Assembly: GCA_947626575.1 (NCBI GenBank) | Contig: CANQSR010000002.1 | Location: 62,001 to 126,000, forward strand | Length of the DNA stretch: 64,000 nt | Direction of reading: 5' to 3' | DNA from: an uncultured Clostridia bacterium | Lineage (GTDB): Bacteria > Bacillota > Clostridia > Christensenellales > Borkfalkiaceae | In this document: positions 19,445 through 28,136 of the stretch, piece by piece | How positions within the stretch are numbered: the stretch's first letter is position 1 | Layout: each line of letters opens with the position of its first letter | The notes under the pieces: generated by a model | Seen by the model: only the letters and a program-made list of their open reading frames with translations | Databases searched by the model: none | What the model was told of the DNA's origin: nothing | Made by a program: the position numbers and the translations under genes

Positions 19445-21189
19445 GCTTCCACCTCCGGAATATCGAAAATGCGGATGATCCCCTCGAAAATTTCCTTTGC
19501 GCAGGGTGCGGCGACGGTAGAGCCATAGTAACTGCCCTGCGGCTCGTCCACGATGACGAGTGCGAGATAGCGGGGCGCATCGGCGGGAAAATAGCCGATA
19601 AAGGACGAGACGTATTTCCCCTGCGCGATGGCGCCGTTTTCATACTTCTGCGCCGTTCCCGTCTTTCCCGCAACGCGGTAGCCCTCTATGTACGCCTTCT
19701 TCCCGCTGCCCTCCCTGACGACGCCTTCGAGCATGCCCGAAAGAATGCGGGAGGCCTCCGCGCTCACCGTTTTCCCGACGAGAGCGGGCGAAGTTTTTTC
19801 GCGGACGCTCCCGTCCGCCGAAAAGATCTCTTCGACGATGCGGGGCGAATAGTAGTTGCCGCCGTTGACGGCGGAAGCCGCCGCGCAGGCGAGTTGCAGG
19901 GGCGTGACGGCGATGGACTGCCCGAACCCGATGCGCGCAAAATCGCAATCGCGGAGCGTGTTTTCGGGGAGAAGCATCCCGATGGACTCCCCCGAAAAAT
20001 CAATGCCCGTCGCCCTGCCGAAGCGGAACGCGGCGAGATAATCGTAAAACGTTTGCTTGCCGAGCGCCAGCGCGAGGTCCACAAAACAGGGATTGCAACT
20101 GTTGTTCAGGGCTTCTGCGAGCGTCTGGCACGTATGTTTCCCGTTCTTGTGGTCGCTCCAACATTTGATGGTCGTGCCGTCCACGGTGCGCGTACGCGCG
20201 CTGGAAAAGACATAAGTTTGGGGATCGAGGGCCTTGGGATTTCCCTTCAAATGCTCCTCGATATCGGCGGCCGCCGTGATGATCTTGAAGGTGGAACCGG
20301 GTTCATACACATCCGAGACGAGCGCGTTCCGCGAGAGCGCATTCAGCGTATCGAGATCGTTGCGCGGAATGTCGTTGAGGTCGTACGACGGCAGATTGAC
20401 CATCGCGAGGACAGAAAAATCGTTGGGGTCGAGAATGATCGCGCGCGCCGCCTTGGCGGAGTAGGCCGCATACGCCCTTGCCATCACCTCTTCCGCAAGC
20501 GATTGGATGCGGTAATCGAGGGTGAGACGCACGTTCAGCCCGTCCGTGGCGGGAAGATAGGCAGCGGAAGCGCCCTCCAAGTCCACGCCGACGAGATCGG
20601 TCTCAAACAGGATCTGCCCGTTTTCCCCTGCGAGATAGCGGTTGTAATACCCCTCCACCCCCGTCGTACCGGAGCGGTCATAGGCGGTGAAGCCGATGAC
20701 CTGGCTCGCGAGCGCGCCGTAAGGATAGACGCGCTCATCGTTGCGGGAATAGTAGACGCCCTTGACCTCGTTTTCGGCGAGCGCGGCGACCACTTCCTTG
20801 GTCGTGCGGCGGGCGATGGTTATCTCGGACTTGGAGCGGTCGGTGAGTTTCTCATAGATAGTTTGGTAATCCCCGCCCAATTTTTCCGCAAGGATGCCTG
20901 CGGCAGAGGCGGCGTCCTCCACGGCGCTCGCCCGCGCATAGACGCCGTACCCCGCGCGGTTGCCCGCGAGCAGTTCGCCGTTGGTATCCACGATCACGCC
21001 TCTTCCTGCGTTGACGGGGATCTCGCGCGTCCATTGGTCGAGGGCGCGGTAATGGAGCGTATCCTCCCAGACGAGCTGGATATAGAGAAATCTGCCCAAA
21101 AAAATGCAAAAAAGAAAGGTTATCGCCAAAATCACGGCAAATAACCTCTTTTGTAAGACAGAAAGCGAAAATTCCGTCTTGATATTCAT
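19441..21189 (-). CDS. ftsI: Penicillin-binding protein 2 (FtsI/SpoVD-like transpeptidase)
   Basis: YEPGSTFKIITAAA; KTGTAQKY; dcw position. Confidence 0.93.
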   Translation of the reverse strand: MNIKTEFSLSVLQKRLFAVILAITFLFCIFLGRFLYIQLVWEDTLHYRALDQWTREIPVNAGRGVIVDTNGELLAGNRAGYGVYARASAVEDAASAAGILAEKLGGDYQTIYEKLTDRSKSEITIARRTTKEVVAALAENEVKGVYYSRNDERVYPYGALASQVIGFTAYDRSGTTGVEGYYNRYLAGENGQILFETDLVGVDLEGASAAYLPATDGLNVRLTLDYRIQSLAEEVMARAYAAYSAKAARAIILDPNDFSVLAMVNLPSYDLNDIPRNDLDTLNALSRNALVSDVYEPGSTFKIITAAADIEEHLKGNPKALDPQTYVFSSARTRTVDGTTIKCWSDHKNGKHTCQTLAEALNNSCNPCFVDLALALGKQTFYDYLAAFRFGRATGIDFSGESIGMLLPENTLRDCDFARIGFGQSIAVTPLQLACAAASAVNGGNYYSPRIVEEIFSADGSVREKTSPALVGKTVSAEASRILSGMLEGVVREGSGKKAYIEGYRVAGKTGTAQKYENGAIAQGKYVSSFIGYFPADAPRYLALVIVDEPQGSYYGSTVAAPCAKEIFEGIIRIFDIPEVEA

Positions 21190-21203
21190 TCTCCTTCGAA
21201 CGG

Positions 21204-22067
21204 TCAGCGGACCAGCCCGTTCTCCTGCGCCCATTGGTCGACGTATCCGGGATCCCGCACTTCGTCGATGCGGTCTTGCAGTTCCTCCGAAGTTTGCCTC
21301 AGCTGCGTGAGCCGCATCTGCTTGGACGCGATGTCCGCATCCAGCGAGCCGAGGATGGCCGTGTTCATGCACACGAGCATGACCGCAACGACGATCGCCG
21401 ACGTCACCGCCGCGAGCGCAACGCGCATCTTCGTGGAGAGCGCCGCCCAAAATCCCGTGCGTGCCGCAGGAACCTCCGCGGCCTCGCCCAGCGTACGATG
21501 AAGCATGGTGCGGGGCGTCGGGATGCTGTCGTCTGCGGAAGATTGGGCCGAAGGCGCCATCACCGTTTCGGGCGCCGTCACCGTTTCGGGCGCCATGACT
21601 TCGGCGGGCGCTTCCGCCACGGTATCGGCGGCCATATAACCCGTTTCCGGGGCGGGAGCCGTATAGACGGCGGCGCCCGGCCCGTGCATATAACTGCCTT
21701 TCGTGTATGTAACGCCCTCGAAAAGCGCCTTTTTGCTTGCGGGAGCGGGATGCGCCGTGTATCCGGAGATGCGCGCGGCGTTGTCCGCGGCAGGATACGT
21801 CTCTATGACGGTCTCCGTCTCCATCGGCCCGTATGCGGCCGAGGGCGCGTATTCCGCGTCTGCGGGCGACTGCTCGGTTTCGGGATAGGCCGTCCCGTAT
21901 TCGGCTACGGGTTCTTCGAACCGCCCCGTGGTCGCTTTATCCAAAAGTTTTTTATAATTCTCCGAAATATGCTGTGCGTGACGCCGCGCTTCCTCTACGT
22001 ATTCCTGCTGCGGCTCCGTCTGCGGCTCCGTATATTCCTGCATATCGTTGATTTTATCGTCAGTCAT
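21204..22067 (-). CDS. FtsL-like division protein with long repetitive N-terminal region
   Basis: Single TM then coiled coil LDADIASKQMRLTQLRQTSEELQDRIDEV; between rsmH and ftsI. Confidence 0.65.
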   Translation of the reverse strand: MTDDKINDMQEYTEPQTEPQQEYVEEARRHAQHISENYKKLLDKATTGRFEEPVAEYGTAYPETEQSPADAEYAPSAAYGPMETETVIETYPAADNAARISGYTAHPAPASKKALFEGVTYTKGSYMHGPGAAVYTAPAPETGYMAADTVAEAPAEVMAPETVTAPETVMAPSAQSSADDSIPTPRTMLHRTLGEAAEVPAARTGFWAALSTKMRVALAAVTSAIVVAVMLVCMNTAILGSLDADIASKQMRLTQLRQTSEELQDRIDEVRDPGYVDQWAQENGLVR

Positions 22068-22112
22068 GGACTTCTCTCCTTATGGTATTCTCTCCGGAGC
22101 CCTTTCATTCCA

Positions 22113-23042
22113 TCAGATGTGACGGGCTATGCGAAGTTTTGCGCTCTTACTGCGCGGATTTTCTGCGATCTCCTCTTCCGATGCCGTGAGAGGCTTCGCG
22201 GTGATGATCTCGATCTCCCGTCTTTTCCCGCATACGCAGACGGGAAAATTCTTGGGACAAATGCAATCGGTGTTCAAATCGCGGAAGGCTTCCTTGACGA
22301 TCCTGTCTTCAAGGGAATGGAAAGTCAGGATACATCCCCTGCCGCCCGGTTTCAGCGAGCGCAAAAGCCCTTTGACGCACGCCGAGAGGCCTTCGAGTTC
22401 CCCGTTAACTTCGATGCGGATGGCCTGAAAGACCCTTCTCGCACACGCAGGAGAACGAAATTTTGCGGGGATTCCCCCTTCCACGAGGTCGCGGAGTTCG
22501 CCCGCCGTGGTGATGCGCGCCTTTTTCCGCGCTTCGGCGATGCGCCTTGCGATGGGTCCCGCAAAGGGTTCTTCGCCGTATAAGCGAAATATGCGCTTCA
22601 ACGCCTCTTCCGTGTAATCATTGACGACGTCCTCGGCTTTGAAGTCTGCCCGCGTGTCCATCCGCATGTCGAGCGGAGCGTTTTCACTGCGGTAGGCAAA
22701 CCCGCGCGAAGCATCGTCTATTTGATGGGAAGAGATGCCGAGATCGAGAAGAAAACCGTCGATCTTACCGACGCCCGCCTCGGCAAAGACTTCGGAAAAG
22801 TCTTTATAGTTGGCTCTGTACAGGGAAAACCTGCCCGCAAACGGCGCGAGCCGCTTTGCCGCCTCCCCGATGGCCTCTCCATCGCGGTCCGTTCCGATGA
22901 GGCGGACCGAAGCATTGGCTTCGAGGATCCCGTAGGAATGGTTGCCTCCGCCGACCGTACCGTCGAAATAGACGCCGCCGTCCTTTAAGTCCAGCCCCGC
23001 AAGCACTTCGCGGAGCATGATGGGCGTATGATAGGCGCTCAT
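22113..23042 (-). CDS. rsmH: 16S rRNA (cytosine1402-N4)-methyltransferase
   Basis: YHTPIMLREVLAGLDLKDGGVYFDGTVGGGNHS. Confidence 0.97.
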   Translation of the reverse strand: MSAYHTPIMLREVLAGLDLKDGGVYFDGTVGGGNHSYGILEANASVRLIGTDRDGEAIGEAAKRLAPFAGRFSLYRANYKDFSEVFAEAGVGKIDGFLLDLGISSHQIDDASRGFAYRSENAPLDMRMDTRADFKAEDVVNDYTEEALKRIFRLYGEEPFAGPIARRIAEARKKARITTAGELRDLVEGGIPAKFRSPACARRVFQAIRIEVNGELEGLSACVKGLLRSLKPGGRGCILTFHSLEDRIVKEAFRDLNTDCICPKNFPVCVCGKRREIEIITAKPLTASEEEIAENPRSKSAKLRIARHI

Positions 23043-23467
23043 CAGAAGGGAATTTCGGTGAAGGCTTCTTCCAAAGGCATATCCGCCGTCTCACCGCGAT
23101 ACCGTTCGGGACTCCAAATTTCGAGGTAATCCCCCATTCCGATGGTGAGAACGTTCTTGGAGATACCTGCATAAGCGCGCATCTCGGCGGAAAGCGTCGT
23201 TCTCCCCTGATTGTCGTCTTCGACTTCTTCGATCGCACCGAGAATGGCGCGCTTTGCTTTCAAGAGTTGCTTGTTATCCGATTTGATGCCCTTCAACGCC
23301 TCCAAGCGCTCATTGAGGGCTGACAGCGGGTAGACCGCGATACAGCCGCCCGTATAGCGGACGAAGAAGAGTTTCTCCCCCTCGAAGGCGTCTTTGAGCT
23401 TCTTCGGGATACGTATTCTGTTTTTGGCATCGAGCGCGTGTTCGATGCTTCCCGTGACATACTTCAT
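23042..23467 (-). CDS. mraZ: Transcriptional regulator MraZ
   Basis: GSIEHALDAKNRIRIPKKLKDAF; first gene of dcw cluster. Confidence 0.95.
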   Translation of the reverse strand: MKYVTGSIEHALDAKNRIRIPKKLKDAFEGEKLFFVRYTGGCIAVYPLSALNERLEALKGIKSDNKQLLKAKRAILGAIEEVEDDNQGRTTLSAEMRAYAGISKNVLTIGMGDYLEIWSPERYRGETADMPLEEAFTEIPF

Positions 23468-23503
23468 GGCGCCGCCTGTGCGAGAAAGATTTTACATGAC
23501 CCA

Positions 23504-23532
23504 TTATATCACCACATTTGCCCACTGTCAAC
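23504..23532 (-). promoter_or_regulatory. dcw promoter with GTGGN repeats in the spacer
   Basis: TTGACA-GTGGGCAAATGTGGTGA-TATAAT on minus strand. Confidence 0.8.
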
Positions 23533-23572
23533 CGTTCACGGATAAATATTTCCGATTTTTGGCAAAATTTTT

Positions 23573-24367
23573 TTAGATAAAATTAAAACAAATGTTCAAG
23601 TCGAACAGATCTCGGTTGTGTTTTTGTCCGCTTCCGAGAAAAAACACCCCTTCACACCCGTTTTTATTCAATTTTGAACTCAAACAATTGTTCGGGATAT
23701 TCGGTGGTTTGAAATGGTCACCAATCCCTAAGTTTACCAAAGACAGCGCGTGGCGCGCCGTTCCGAAGGCGCCGTCAAAGACCGCCGCTCCCAAATAGTG
23801 GGCAATTTCGCGCTTGATGAGGGAATAGTGCGTACAGCCGAGGACGGCGCCGTCGAACCCCTCTCCGCAGGGCAGATGGGCGGAGAGATCCACGGGCGCG
23901 CCGCCCGAAAACTGCGCTTCGATGGCGGCGGCGAGGCCGGGGACGGCGCAGACGGTGAACGAAGTCTTGGGAAACCTTGCGATGAGCCGCCTCAGCCGCC
24001 CGCTCTCCGCCGTGCGGGGCGTTGCAAGCACCAAAACGCGCCTGCACACCTTTGCGGCGCTCGCGACGGCCGGTTCCACCCCCACCACGGGAAAGGAAAA
24101 TTCGCGCCGCATCTCTTCCACGCACACGGCGGTCGCCGTGTTGCAGGCGAGAATGGCGGCGTCTATGCCGCAGTGTTTCAGTTCGGCGAGCGCTTCCCGC
24201 GTGAAGGCGGTAATTTCCGCCGCGGGACGGCTTCCGTAAGGCGCGCGGGCGTTGTCGCCGTAATAAAAATAGGCGGCGGACGGACACAGCTTCAAGCATG
24301 CGGCAAGGACGGACATTCCCCCGATCCCGCTGTCAAACAACCCGATGCGCGGACTTCTCTCCATCAA
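23573..24367 (-). CDS. murI: Glutamate racemase
   Basis: [36 protein letters not shown]. Confidence 0.95.
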   Translation of the reverse strand: MMERSPRIGLFDSGIGGMSVLAACLKLCPSAAYFYYGDNARAPYGSRPAAEITAFTREALAELKHCGIDAAILACNTATAVCVEEMRREFSFPVVGVEPAVASAAKVCRRVLVLATPRTAESGRLRRLIARFPKTSFTVCAVPGLAAAIEAQFSGGAPVDLSAHLPCGEGFDGAVLGCTHYSLIKREIAHYLGAAVFDGAFGTARHALSLVNLGIGDHFKPPNIPNNCLSSKLNKNGCEGVFFLGSGQKHNRDLFDLNICFNFI

Positions 24368-24425
24368 ATTCCTGCTCCTTTCGGAAATTTTTACGAATTT
24401 TTTATCTTCCGACCGCCAAAAACAG

Positions 24426-24454
24426 TTTACAAGGGCCTTATTTTATGGTAGAAT
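24426..24454 (+). promoter_or_regulatory. rpsT promoter
   Basis: TTTACA-N17-TAGAAT. Confidence 0.6.
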
Positions 24455-24497
24455 AAACGAGGTTATTCGAGAAAGAAATCAAAGGAGTAAACATACC

Positions 24498-24764
24498 GTG
24501 CCCAACATCAAGTCCGCAAAAAAGCGCGTTTTGATCACCGAAAAAAAGACCAACGAGAATAAGGCCATCAAATCTGCCCTCAAAACGCAGATCAAGAAGT
24601 TCCTCGCCGCTGTCAACGCAGGCGATAAGGCTCTCGCCGAACAGCTCTATCCCGAAACGGTCTCCGCGATCGATTCCGCTGTTTCCAAGGGGATCCTTCA
24701 CAAGAACAACGCCTCCAACAAGAAGTCGAAACTTGCGAAGAAATTGGCCTCGCTCGCCGCTTGA
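24498..24764 (+). CDS. rpsT: 30S ribosomal protein S20 (GTG start)
   Basis: [40 protein letters not shown] upstream. Confidence 0.95.
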   Translation: MPNIKSAKKRVLITEKKTNENKAIKSALKTQIKKFLAAVNAGDKALAEQLYPETVSAIDSAVSKGILHKNNASNKKSKLAKKLASLAA

Positions 24765-24783
24765 CCTATTTTCGAACCCTGAG

Positions 24784-24810
24784 ACGTCCGCAGTTGCGGG
24801 CGTTTTTTTT
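24784..24810 (+). terminator. rpsT intrinsic terminator
   Basis: ACGTCCGC-agtt-GCGGGCGTTTTTTTT. Confidence 0.85.
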
Positions 24811-24984
24811 GCGCAATTCGCGGCCTGAGGCCCTTTTCATCTTTTACGCGGCGGAAAACGCCGCGCCCGCAGGGCTTCCGCTTTGGCGGCGTCTGCGGGC
24901 GTAAAAGGCGACCCACCGCCGGCTATGCGGCGGGCAGACTTGCTTTCTTATATATAATGTACTTTATTCATTATATTATCTCAA

Positions 24985-25030
24985 ATTGCGGTTTATGCCG
25001 AAAATTCGCCGAAAACCGCAATCTTTTTTT
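24985..25030 (+). terminator. Second intrinsic terminator with no ORF upstream
   Basis: ATTGCGGTTT...AAACCGCAAT followed by TTTTTTT. Confidence 0.65.
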
Positions 25031-25049
25031 ATTTTTTGACCTCATTTGG

Positions 25050-25078
25050 TTGACAACGGAAATAAAAAGTACTATACT
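25050..25078 (+). promoter_or_regulatory. Promoter of XRE-cupin/pot operon
   Basis: TTGACA-N17-TATACT. Confidence 0.8.
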
Positions 25079-25092
25079 CTACACGGTCTTGG

Positions 25093-25109
25093 GTTTAGTT
25101 TTATTAAAC
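25093..25109 (+). promoter_or_regulatory. Candidate operator O1 GTTTAG-TTTTA-TTAAAC
   Basis: 17-bp inverted repeat downstream of promoter. Confidence 0.65.
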
Positions 25110-25152
25110 TTTTGGTTTATCTATGCGAGAGTTTCGTAAAAAGATATAAAAA

Positions 25153-25169
25153 GTTTAGCAATACTAAAC
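25153..25169 (+). promoter_or_regulatory. Candidate operator O2 GTTTAG-CAATA-CTAAAC
   Basis: Same 6-5-6 architecture and sequence as O1. Confidence 0.7.
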
Positions 25170-25188
25170 CCCCGTCGGAGGAAAAACC

Positions 25189-25722
25189 ATGGAACTCGGT
25201 GCAAAACTAAGAGATATGCGCCAACAAAAAGATCTCACGCAGGAGGAGCTTGCCGACCGCTGCGAACTCACGAAAGGCTATATTTCACAGTTGGAGAACG
25301 ACCTGACAAGCCCTTCGATCGCAACGCTCGGAGATATCCTCAATGCGCTCGGAAGCAATCTTTCCGACTTCTTCCACGAGGAAGCGGAGGAAAAGATCGT
25401 ATTTTCCGAAGAAGAATACATCGATAAGCAATCCGAGGGCATGCTTTTTTCGTGGCTCATCCCGAACGCGCAGAAGAACATGATGGAACCCGTGCGGGTC
25501 ACCTTGGAGGCGGGCGCATCCACCCAGCCGGACTTCCCCCACGAGGGCGAAGAATTCGGCTACGTGATCGAGGGCCGCATCACGATCGTGCGCAATGGGA
25601 AAACCGTGACCGCCAGAAAGGGCGACAGCTTTTATTTTTCGGCGGGCAAAGAACACTACATCGTCAACAGGGGCAAGAGCCGCGCCCGCTTTCTATGGGT
25701 CTCCACCCCGCCCAACTTCTGA
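25189..25722 (+). CDS. XRE-cupin transcriptional regulator (PuuR-like)
   Basis: HTH LTQEELADRCELTKGYISQLENDLTSPSIATL plus cupin GEEFGYVIEGRITI; adjacent to potABCD. Confidence 0.9.
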   Translation: MELGAKLRDMRQQKDLTQEELADRCELTKGYISQLENDLTSPSIATLGDILNALGSNLSDFFHEEAEEKIVFSEEEYIDKQSEGMLFSWLIPNAQKNMMEPVRVTLEAGASTQPDFPHEGEEFGYVIEGRITIVRNGKTVTARKGDSFYFSAGKEHYIVNRGKSRARFLWVSTPPNF

Positions 25723-25727
25723 TTTCA

Positions 25728-25774
25728 CGCCGCAAGCACAGTACTATGTCACGCATAATACTTTGCTTGCGGCG
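25728..25774 (-). repeat. Dispersed palindrome copy 3, within a 10-bp outer stem
   Basis: Core 25740-25762 AGTATTATG-CGTGA-CATAGTACT (minus); outer stem CGCCGCAAGC/GCTTGCGGCG. Confidence 0.85.
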
Positions 25775-25824
25775 CAACAATACGTCAAATCCACGTTAAA
25801 ATACCGTTTTTGGAGGAAATTGCA

Positions 25825-27330
25825 GTGGCCGAACACATCATCGAGCTTCAAAATGTGACCAAGTACTACGATGACAATCTCGTTATCGACAACGTCAGTT
25901 TTTACGTGAACAAGGGCGAATTCATCACCTTTTTGGGGCCCTCCGGCTGCGGAAAAACGACGACGCTCCGCATGATCGCAGGGTTCGACCTCCCGACGAG
26001 CGGCAAGATCTTGCTGAACGGGCAGGATATCTCCCTTCTGCCGCCCAACCGCCGTCCCGTCAATACGGTCTTTCAGCGTTATGCGCTCTTCCCCCACCTC
26101 AACGTATTCGAAAACATCGCCTTCGGCCTCAAATGCAAGCGCGTTGCGAATACCTATGAGAACGACAAGGGCGAGCGGTACACGAAGAAGGAAAAGCTCT
26201 CCAAGAAGGAAATTTCCGATAAGGTGAAGAAGGCTCTTGAAATCGTGGACCTTGAAGGATTCGAGAAACGCTCCATCTCCACCCTTTCGGGCGGCCAGCA
26301 GCAGCGCGTCGCCATTGCGCGCGCGATCGTCAACGAGCCTGAGATCCTCCTCCTCGACGAACCCCTCGGCGCGCTCGACCTCAAAATGCGCAAGGAGATG
26401 CAGATCGAACTCAAAGAGATGCACCGCCGTCTCGGCATCACCTTCATCTATGTCACGCACGACCAGGAGGAAGCCCTCACCATGTCCGATACCATCATCG
26501 TCATGGCCGACGGCGTCGTCCAGCAGATCGGCACCCCCACGAAAATTTACAACGAACCCGCAAATACCTTCGTTGCAGACTTTATCGGCGAGAGCAACAT
26601 TTTTAACGGCACCGTCGTCGGGGATAAGAAAGTCAAATTCTGCGGCAAGACGTTCGACTGCCTCGATGAGTTCGAAAAGGGCGAACCGGCCGACGTCGTG
26701 GTGCGGCCCGAAGACATCCTGATGACTTCCCCCGATAAGGGTACGCTCATCGGCGACGTCATCTCCGTCGTCTTTAAGGGCATCCATTATGAGATCACGG
26801 CGCAGGTCGGAAAGTATGAACTCGTCATCAACTCCACCGAGAGCCGCAACGTGGGCGAGCGCATCGGCATGAACATCGCCCCCGACGGCATCCACCTCAT
26901 GAAGCCCAAGTACACTTCGAACATCTTCGACGGCGTCATCACTAAGCGCAACACCGTGCGCTTTGCCGACGGGGAATTTGATTGCGACGTCACCCAGCTC
27001 TATCCCGGAAGCCACATCGACGAGGAAGATTATCTCATCACCGCAACGGGAGAAAAGATCGACCTCACCGATACCGAGGTCAAAGTGGAAGTGGGCCTCA
27101 ACGATATCGAAATCAGCGACGACGCCGAGGCGGGCGGCACGACGGGGCGCATCATTTCCATTATATATAAGGGCGACCACTACCGCCTCATCGTGCGCAC
27201 CGAGGAGGAAGAGGAGGACTTCGTCTTTGCGACCGACGACCTCTGGAACGAAAACGACCTCGTCTCCGTCATCATCCCCAAGGATAAGATCAAACTGACC
27301 TTGAAGCATACGGAGGAAAAGAAGAGATGA
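25825..27330 (+). CDS. potA: Spermidine/putrescine ABC transporter ATPase with extended C-terminus
   Basis: FLGPSGCGKTTTLRMIAGF; LSGGQQQRVAIARAI; GTG start after GGAGG. Confidence 0.93.
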   Translation: MAEHIIELQNVTKYYDDNLVIDNVSFYVNKGEFITFLGPSGCGKTTTLRMIAGFDLPTSGKILLNGQDISLLPPNRRPVNTVFQRYALFPHLNVFENIAFGLKCKRVANTYENDKGERYTKKEKLSKKEISDKVKKALEIVDLEGFEKRSISTLSGGQQQRVAIARAIVNEPEILLLDEPLGALDLKMRKEMQIELKEMHRRLGITFIYVTHDQEEALTMSDTIIVMADGVVQQIGTPTKIYNEPANTFVADFIGESNIFNGTVVGDKKVKFCGKTFDCLDEFEKGEPADVVVRPEDILMTSPDKGTLIGDVISVVFKGIHYEITAQVGKYELVINSTESRNVGERIGMNIAPDGIHLMKPKYTSNIFDGVITKRNTVRFADGEFDCDVTQLYPGSHIDEEDYLITATGEKIDLTDTEVKVEVGLNDIEISDDAEAGGTTGRIISIIYKGDHYRLIVRTEEEEEDFVFATDDLWNENDLVSVIIPKDKIKLTLKHTEEKKR

Positions 27331-28136
27331 AGCTCCCCCGTTTTTCCCGCAAGACGCTGTGCATCCCGTACGCCGTCTTTCTCGTCTTTTTTGTCATCAT
27401 CCCCATGCTTGTTATCTTCTTCTACGCCTTTACGGATAGCAACATGCACATCTCCTTTGCGAACTTCATCAAGTTCTTTTCCGACCCCACAAAACTTTCG
27501 ACCATCGTCTATTCCCTTGTCATCGCCCTCATCACGACCGTCGTCTGCCTTGTGATCGCCTACCCCGTCGCCTACATCCTCGCGCGCAGCAGCATGAAGC
27601 GCAAGTTCGTCATCCTGATGCTCTTCGTGCTTCCCATGTGGATCAATTTCGTTCTGCGGGTGAACGCCCTGCGCGAACTCTTCAACCTGCTCGCCTCGCT
27701 CAAAGGGCTGGAATGGATCGCGGGGTCGAATTATTTCAAGACGGTGTTCGGCATGGTCTATGACTTTTTGCCCTTCATGATCCTGCCGCTCTATACGACG
27801 ATGCTCAAAATCGATCCCTCGCTCTATGAGGCGAGCGCCGATTTGGGGGCAAGCGGGTTTACGACGTTCACGCGCGTCACCATTCCCCTCTCTATGCCCG
27901 GCATCATGAGCGGCGTGACGATGGTGTTCCTTCCCTCGATGACCAACTACGTCGTCTCGGACATGCTCGGAAACGCGAAAGTCACCATCATCGGCAAATT
28001 CATATCCGATTACTTCGGCAACGATTGGCATATGGGTTCCATGATCGCGCTCGTGCTTTTGGTCGTCGTCTTTGTTTCCACATGGCTCACGGGCGGCTTT
28101 AAGTCCGAAGAAAACGTGAGGGGGGCAAACCTGTGA
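27327..28136 (+). CDS. potB: Spermidine/putrescine ABC permease
   Basis: Multi-TM, EASADLGASGFTTFTRVTIPLSMPGI motif. Confidence 0.93.
   Translation: MKLPRFSRKTLCIPYAVFLVFFVIIPMLVIFFYAFTDSNMHISFANFIKFFSDPTKLSTIVYSLVIALITTVVCLVIAYPVAYILARSSMKRKFVILMLFVLPMWINFVLRVNALRELFNLLASLKGLEWIAGSNYFKTVFGMVYDFLPFMILPLYTTMLKIDPSLYEASADLGASGFTTFTRVTIPLSMPGIMSGVTMVFLPSMTNYVVSDMLGNAKVTIIGKFISDYFGNDWHMGSMIALVLLVVVFVSTWLTGGFKSEENVRGANL

Noticed and set aside
25067-25085. AAGTACTATACTCTACACGG as an eighth palindrome copy
   Set aside because: Only the first half resembles the motif; no second arm after 5 nt. It is the -10 region of the XRE-cupin promoter.
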